Of a DNA stretch of 28,392 nucleotides, positions 24,833-28,392 are shown piece by piece. The stretch lies in assembly GCA_900547435.1 (NCBI GenBank), contig URGO01000019.1, positions 1-28,392 of the forward strand, given 5' to 3'. A program made the position numbers and the translations under genes. The notes beneath the pieces are model-generated. The model made no database searches, was not told the DNA's origin, and saw only the letters and a program-made list of their open reading frames with translations. The DNA comes from an uncultured Parabacteroides sp. GTDB lineage: Bacteria; Bacteroidota; Bacteroidia; Bacteroidales; Tannerellaceae. How positions within the stretch are numbered: position 1 is the first letter of the stretch; every line of letters starts with the position of its first letter.

Positions 24833-26043
24833 TCGAACAACTCCTTTCTTATTGGATAACATTCAATATTGATTCCGCATTCTCTCAGATGAGGGATGTC
24901 AGCATCTATATATGGGACTATAGATGAAGAACAGATATGTCCTAAAATATGGCTGATGACCCTAATCTCGGTACCTTTACCAAGTAATTTAGAGGCGAGG
25001 TTGTGCCGAAATACGCTGACTCCACGCCCGGATTCACCTTTTCTAAGGTTTAGTTTCTCAAAGACTGTATTGACAATGGTGCCGATACTTTTGTTCTCCA
25101 ACCTTTCTGTCGTATTCTTCTTGTTGGGAAACAGATACACGGATCCGGCCTCATTGTCCCGTTCATTCCGTATGTAATCAAACAATGAGTTTCCAACATG
25201 GGGAAGAAGGGGCAACACTATCGGATTACCGGTCTTTTCCTGGACGAAGCTGACTCGTTCCTTCTTCCAATCTATGTCTGTCAATTTCAAGTTGGCAATG
25301 TCACATCCTCTTATGCCAGTATATAAAGCCAATGAAACTATAGCTTTTTCCCTGAAAGTCAAAATATTGTTAGAGTCTGACAAAGCATTTTTTATCACAT
25401 TGATTTCATCATCCTTAAGATAGTTGAAGTTTTTCCTTTCATATTTCAAATCAGGGAAATAACCTAATACTTTTTTCATGTCGTATAAATCCCCCAACTC
25501 TTTAAGGGCTGACGCTATGTGACCGCAATATGTCCTTGAACGCTTTTGCTGTTCTTCTTTAAGGAAAAAGGACAAAACATGTTCTTCTTTGATTTCATCC
25601 AATGAAGAGACGTGGAACTTTTGCATCTCAAAAAGGAACATTGTAACGGCATCGGTTTCCATTTTTACTGTGGACTTCTTTTTATGTTCTGCGGCACGCT
25701 TCCGATAAATGTCTATAACTTTCCGAAAACTGGGGTTAAGCATATTATACCTGGAAGGATAGCATAACGGAACAAAGGACTTCTTGTCCGGGTAGTGCCC
25801 AAATTCATCATATGCTTGGATAGTACGTAAATGCATCATCCTAAGATCCAATGTCGCTTTTGTATATCCCCTTGTACGGATAAACTTTTCTGCAAACTGT
25901 TCATACGAATGAAAACATCCTTCATGTTCAAAAAGAAGTCTTAAAACAAATTTTACTCCTTTGATGTACTGAATGTCATAACCACGGGAAACGAGGTTGT
26001 CCAGTAACTTCTTCTGGCTTAATTTTAACTGTGCTATATTCAT
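24829..26043 (-). CDS. ritA: Tyrosine recombinase, first gene of the RIT trio
   Basis: 404-aa integrase. Residues about 130-220 form the core-binding SAM-like domain; the catalytic domain has R245 in TGIRGCDI, R346 in VFRHNL, H369 in HILGH and nucleophile Y378 in VPYIDAD. The His three residues before R346 is Ser (S343). It is the promoter-proximal gene; a minus-strand -7 box (TATCTTTG) lies 30 nt upstream and a copy of the element's repeat word (TTATCCAAACC at 26091) sits just beyond it. Its stop overlaps the next start by 4 nt. Confidence 0.87.
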   Translation of the reverse strand: MNIAQLKLSQKKLLDNLVSRGYDIQYIKGVKFVLRLLFEHEGCFHSYEQFAEKFIRTRGYTKATLDLRMMHLRTIQAYDEFGHYPDKKSFVPLCYPSRYNMLNPSFRKVIDIYRKRAAEHKKKSTVKMETDAVTMFLFEMQKFHVSSLDEIKEEHVLSFFLKEEQQKRSRTYCGHIASALKELGDLYDMKKVLGYFPDLKYERKNFNYLKDDEINVIKNALSDSNNILTFREKAIVSLALYTGIRGCDIANLKLTDIDWKKERVSFVQEKTGNPIVLPLLPHVGNSLFDYIRNERDNEAGSVYLFPNKKNTTERLENKSIGTIVNTVFEKLNLRKGESGRGVSVFRHNLASKLLGKGTEIRVISHILGHICSSSIVPYIDADIPHLRECGINIECYPIRKELFE

Positions 26044-26072
26044 ATTCTTCCTATTGGCTTTAGTGCCATTAG

Positions 26073-26101
26073 CAAAGATATAGGAATGTATTATCCAAAC
26101 C
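26073..26101 (-). promoter_or_regulatory. Probable RIT promoter overlapping a recombinase repeat word
   Basis: Minus-strand TATCTTTG at 26073-26080. The internal repeat TTATCCAAACC at 26091-26101 contributes a TTTG (minus strand) 15 nt upstream, shorter than the 19-21 nt usual for Bacteroidetes. Binding of a recombinase to this word could affect the promoter. Confidence 0.4.
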
Positions 26102-26150
26102 TATTCATCCTATAACAGAATGATTTACAGAATAAAAAACTATATTTTTA

Positions 26151-26173
26151 GGATAATGCTGGGGTTTGGATAA
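26151..26173 (-). repeat. Right terminal inverted repeat of the RIT element
   Basis: GGATAAT (26151-26157), GCTGG, GGTTTGGATAA (26163-26173): the inverse of the left repeat. It is followed immediately by ATG at 26174, in frame with the remaining GH127 sequence. Confidence 0.8.
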
Positions 26174-27622
26174 ATGTTGCCCAACAAAGAAGCATATAAT
26201 GAAACGTGTGCGGCCGTAGGAAACGTATTGTTCAACTATCGTATGTTCCTTGCCGAGAAAGATGCCAAATATGTAGATGTGGCTGAGGTCGCTCTGTATA
26301 ATAATGTATTGGCTGGAGTTAATCTGGATGGGAACCGATTCTTTTATGTCAATCCGTTGGAGGTGGATGGTCCACAAGGATTTAATCAAGGCGTGGCGGG
26401 CAGGTCTCCTTGGTTCGGTACGGCTTGTTGCCCTTCTAATTTAGCCCGATTGGTGCCACAGATATCCGGGATGATGTATGCGCATACTTCCGATGAGATT
26501 TATTGTACTTTATATGCCGGAAATAAGACCGTTATTCCATTGGAGAGCGGTAATGTAGACATAGAGCAGATTACCAATTATCCTTTTGACGAGACGATTC
26601 GTTTTCATATTACTCCTCAACAAGGGGAACAGACTTTTGCTTTGCGCTTGCGTATTCCGACATGGGCCATGAACCAATTTGTTCCCGGTGATTTATATGA
26701 TTATGTAGATAATCAGTCTTCCGAATGGCATATCACGCTCAATGGAAAGAAGATTAATGTGGATTTGCATAAAGGATTCGTTACGCTTTACCGTACTTGG
26801 AAGGCAGGTGATGAGGTGGTTTTGCAATTGCCTATGCCGGTACGTTATACTAAGGCCATTCCTGAGGTGGAAGCTGACCGTAATCGCCTTTGTGTGACGC
26901 GCGGTCCGTTGGTCTATTGTGCGGAAGCCGTGGATAATCCGGCTATTGTGTCCAGTTATTATATAACTCCGTCTAAGGATACGCAGGTGCGGAAAGAGAT
27001 GACGGGTAAATTGAAAGGCATCGATTTTGTGGAGATTCCGGCTCAATCGGTAGAGGAAGGACAGACCCAGGTAGAACGTTTGACCTTGATTCCGTATTAC
27101 GCATGGGATAACCGTGGAGATGATGCGATGATTGTTTGGCTTTCTGATTCTCCCGATGTAGCTAAAGCATCCATGCCCTCTTTGCAAGAGAATGTAAAAG
27201 AGGTACGTGCCTCATATACTTTCTCGGGGGATGATGTACGTGCCATAGCGGACAATAAATATCCGAAGAACTCGGCTGATGCTTCTATTCCACGCTGGAC
27301 AAGTTGGCCGGAAAAAGGCAAAAAGCAATGGGTTGAGCTTCAATTGAAGAAACCGACACATATACAAAGTATATCGGTCTATTGGTATGATGATAAAGGT
27401 GGGGTACAAATTCCTGAAGCTTGGGAAGTCGAGTACCAGGAAAAGGGGCAATGGATGCGTTTCCCTATCTATGTAACAGATTCTTATCAGTTGAATAAAG
27501 ATCAATTCAATATGGTTCATGCAGGCCGGGAAATCACTACGGAAGCCATCCGTTTGCTGATTACTCCGAAAAAAGGAGCTTCGGCAGGAATTCTGGAGGT
27601 AGTTGTCGAAGAGGGTAAGTAA
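26174..27622 (+). pseudogene. C-terminal part of the split GH127-type beta-L-arabinofuranosidase
   Basis: 481 codons of the host gene, preceded by an ATG contributed by the element end. It carries the residues that in the characterised family member HypBA1 bind zinc and act in catalysis: E-T-C (E357 and C359 in rejoined numbering, eight codons from the insertion) and C432-C433 in GTACCPSNL. After the barrel and beta-sandwich parts, residues about 360-470 of this fragment form a discoidin-like carbohydrate-binding domain (WVELQLKKPTHIQSISVYWYDD, EAWEVEYQ). It has no signal peptide or evident promoter. Rejoined, the enzyme would be 829 aa and would release L-arabinofuranose or a related sugar in the periplasm; the substrate is inferred from family. 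Confidence 0.9.
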
Positions 27623-27647
27623 GAAGCGATGTTATGGTGAATAAAGA

Positions 27648-28214
27648 ATGATTGATAAACCAATATTGTTACGTTTAAAGGAGGGAGATACGAAGGCTTT
27701 CGAGAAGGTGTATTGGGAATATAACCCCATCATCTATCACTTCGTGCTCTCTTTGCTATACGACAAGTCGCTTGCCGAGGATTTGACGCAAAGCGTTTTT
27801 CTGAAGATATGGGAAAGACGCGAAGCGATAAATCCGGAGTTAAGTTTCGAGGCGTATCTGTATACAGTCGCGCGACATTTGGTTTATAAGGAAACGGAAA
27901 AGGCGGTGTGTGAAACTTCTTTAGATTGGACCGAGGTAGCCGATATGCACGATGGCGCCTTGCTGGAGAAGAAATTGGAGGCGAAATCGCTCAAAGATTA
28001 TATTGAAAAGCTGATTAATCAATTGCCTTCTGCACGGAGAGAGATTTTTTATCTAAGTCGACGGGAGCATCTTTCGCAAAAGGAAATAGCCGAACGTCTC
28101 TCTGAGTCCGAGAAAACCGTTGAGACACAACTTTACCGTGCGCTTCGATTCTAGAAAGAACAATTGAAGTCTGATTTGCTGATAGCATGGATTTTAATAG
28201 AGATGATAAAATAA
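27648..28214 (+). pseudogene. ECF-type RNA polymerase sigma factor with an in-frame TAG near the C-terminus
   Basis: Sigma-70 family protein of the extracytoplasmic-function group. Region 2 (about residues 10-75, with YHFVLSLL and DLTQSVFLKIWERRE) binds the -10 element; region 4 (about 120-168, with SQKEIAERLSESEKTVETQLYRAL) holds the helix-turn-helix for the -35. A TAG at 28152-28154 ends the protein at 168 aa; the frame then continues as KEQLKSDLLIAW to a TAA at 28212-28214, which would give the usual length of 188 aa. A Leu codon (TTG to TAG) is the simplest original. As region 4 is complete, the shorter protein may still work. It starts 25 nt after the GH127 gene; its natural stop overlaps an ATG of the next gene (TAATG). 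No anti-sigma gene of the FecR type follows. Confidence 0.8.
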
Positions 28215-28243
28215 TGGGAATGGATGGATATAAAAACAAACAA

Positions 28244-28392
28244 ATGATGAAGAAATTTATAGTATTTATTGGCCTGCTGGCTTGTGTGCTGGCTGGTTGT
28301 TCGAGAGAAAATAAAGAGTTTACCGTTCTGCAATGGAATATCTGGCTGGAAGGAACCAAAGTAGAAGGAGGGTATGACTCGATTGTCTACGA
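28244..28392 (+). CDS. Endonuclease/exonuclease/phosphatase family lipoprotein (partial, runs off the window)
   Basis: Only the first 49 codons are present. The start MMKKFIVFIGLLACVLAGC is a lipoprotein signal with lipobox LAGC. The following TVLQWNIWLEG with a conserved asparagine matches the first strand of the endonuclease/exonuclease/phosphatase fold (metal-binding Asn in the QWNI/TxN motif). Secreted members in Bacteroidetes often act on phosphoesters, but the target cannot be told. An in-frame ATG at 28214 overlaps the natural stop of the sigma factor; ATG 28244 or 28247 is preferred as it directly opens the signal peptide. Confidence 0.65.
   Translation, partial: MMKKFIVFIGLLACVLAGCSRENKEFTVLQWNIWLEGTKVEGGYDSIVY

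Larger units (their letters stand above)
22319..26176 (-). mobile_element. Recombinase-in-trio (RIT) element inserted in the GH127 gene
   Basis: Three tyrosine recombinase genes, all on the minus strand and overlapping each other, fill 22483-26043 with no cargo. This is the organisation defined as RIT elements. The ends are marked by a 23-bp inverted repeat at 22348-22370 and 26151-26173: TTATCCAAACC, five unmatched bases, ATTATCC. The boundaries are placed where the GH127 reading frame stops and resumes: removal of about 22319-26176 joins GAA TAT CTG to TTG CCC AAC and restores the expected EYLLPNKEAYNETC. The exact crossover base is uncertain by a few positions, and no clear target duplication is visible. 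Confidence 0.88.

Noticed and set aside
22483..26043. Integrative conjugative element or prophage
   Set aside because: No relaxase, conjugation, replication or phage structural gene; only the three recombinases lie between the repeats.
22483..26043. Mobile integron or invertible-promoter shufflon
   Set aside because: No cassette array, no attC-like sites and no invertible segment with a promoter; the repeat words are at the element ends and near the first gene only.

Overview
The window looks like a chromosomal segment of a gut-type Bacteroidales, possibly near Parabacteroides or Bacteroides; the exact genus is not resolved. The evidence is the recurring Bacteroidetes -7 promoter box (TAnnTTTG) ahead of many genes, several lipoproteins with the LxxC signal, Bacteroidetes-type families (DUF4294, the SpmA/SpmB fusion, an Mrp lacking the usual cysteine pair), and a GH127-type glycosidase next to an ECF sigma factor. 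No tRNA, rRNA or CRISPR array was seen.

Layout. 1-3087 holds a two-gene McrBC-like modification-dependent restriction system. 3178-5136 is an operon-like run: a HEPN/MNT (HepT-MntA) toxin-antitoxin pair, a DUF2442 protein and a 2-hydroxyacid dehydrogenase. 5206-6438 is a SpmA/SpmB fusion membrane protein. 6491-7230 is a second HEPN/MNT pair with its own well-formed promoter. 7286-8116 is a secreted alpha/beta hydrolase broken by one in-frame TGA. On the minus strand follow a small Imm17-like membrane protein, tsaE and an M3 peptidase lipoprotein (dcp). 11220-12521 has a DUF4294 protein and a convergent SpoU rRNA/tRNA methyltransferase. A gene-free AT-rich stretch precedes gpmI. Then come a four-helix-bundle gene bracketed by inverted simple repeats, a DUF3109 gene broken by one TAG, mtnA, a damaged discoidin-domain gene (minus strand), and the run argS-trmB-mrp-GH127. 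An ECF sigma factor with one in-frame TAG and the start of an endonuclease/exonuclease/phosphatase lipoprotein close the window.

The outstanding feature is a 3.86-kb mobile element at about 22319-26176 made of three overlapping tyrosine recombinase genes on the minus strand. This is the organisation of a recombinase-in-trio (RIT) element. It sits inside the GH127 gene and splits it eight codons upstream of the catalytic Glu-x-Cys motif. Its ends carry a matched 23-bp inverted repeat, and the left end alone has an additional perfect 20-bp palindrome.

A second theme is gene damage. Apart from the GH127 split, three genes (hydrolase, DUF3109, sigma factor) each carry one premature stop with the frame intact on both sides, and a fourth (discoidin) appears frameshifted just after its signal peptide. 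A third theme is intergenic palindromes built from iterated short words, several at gene ends where they probably act as terminators.
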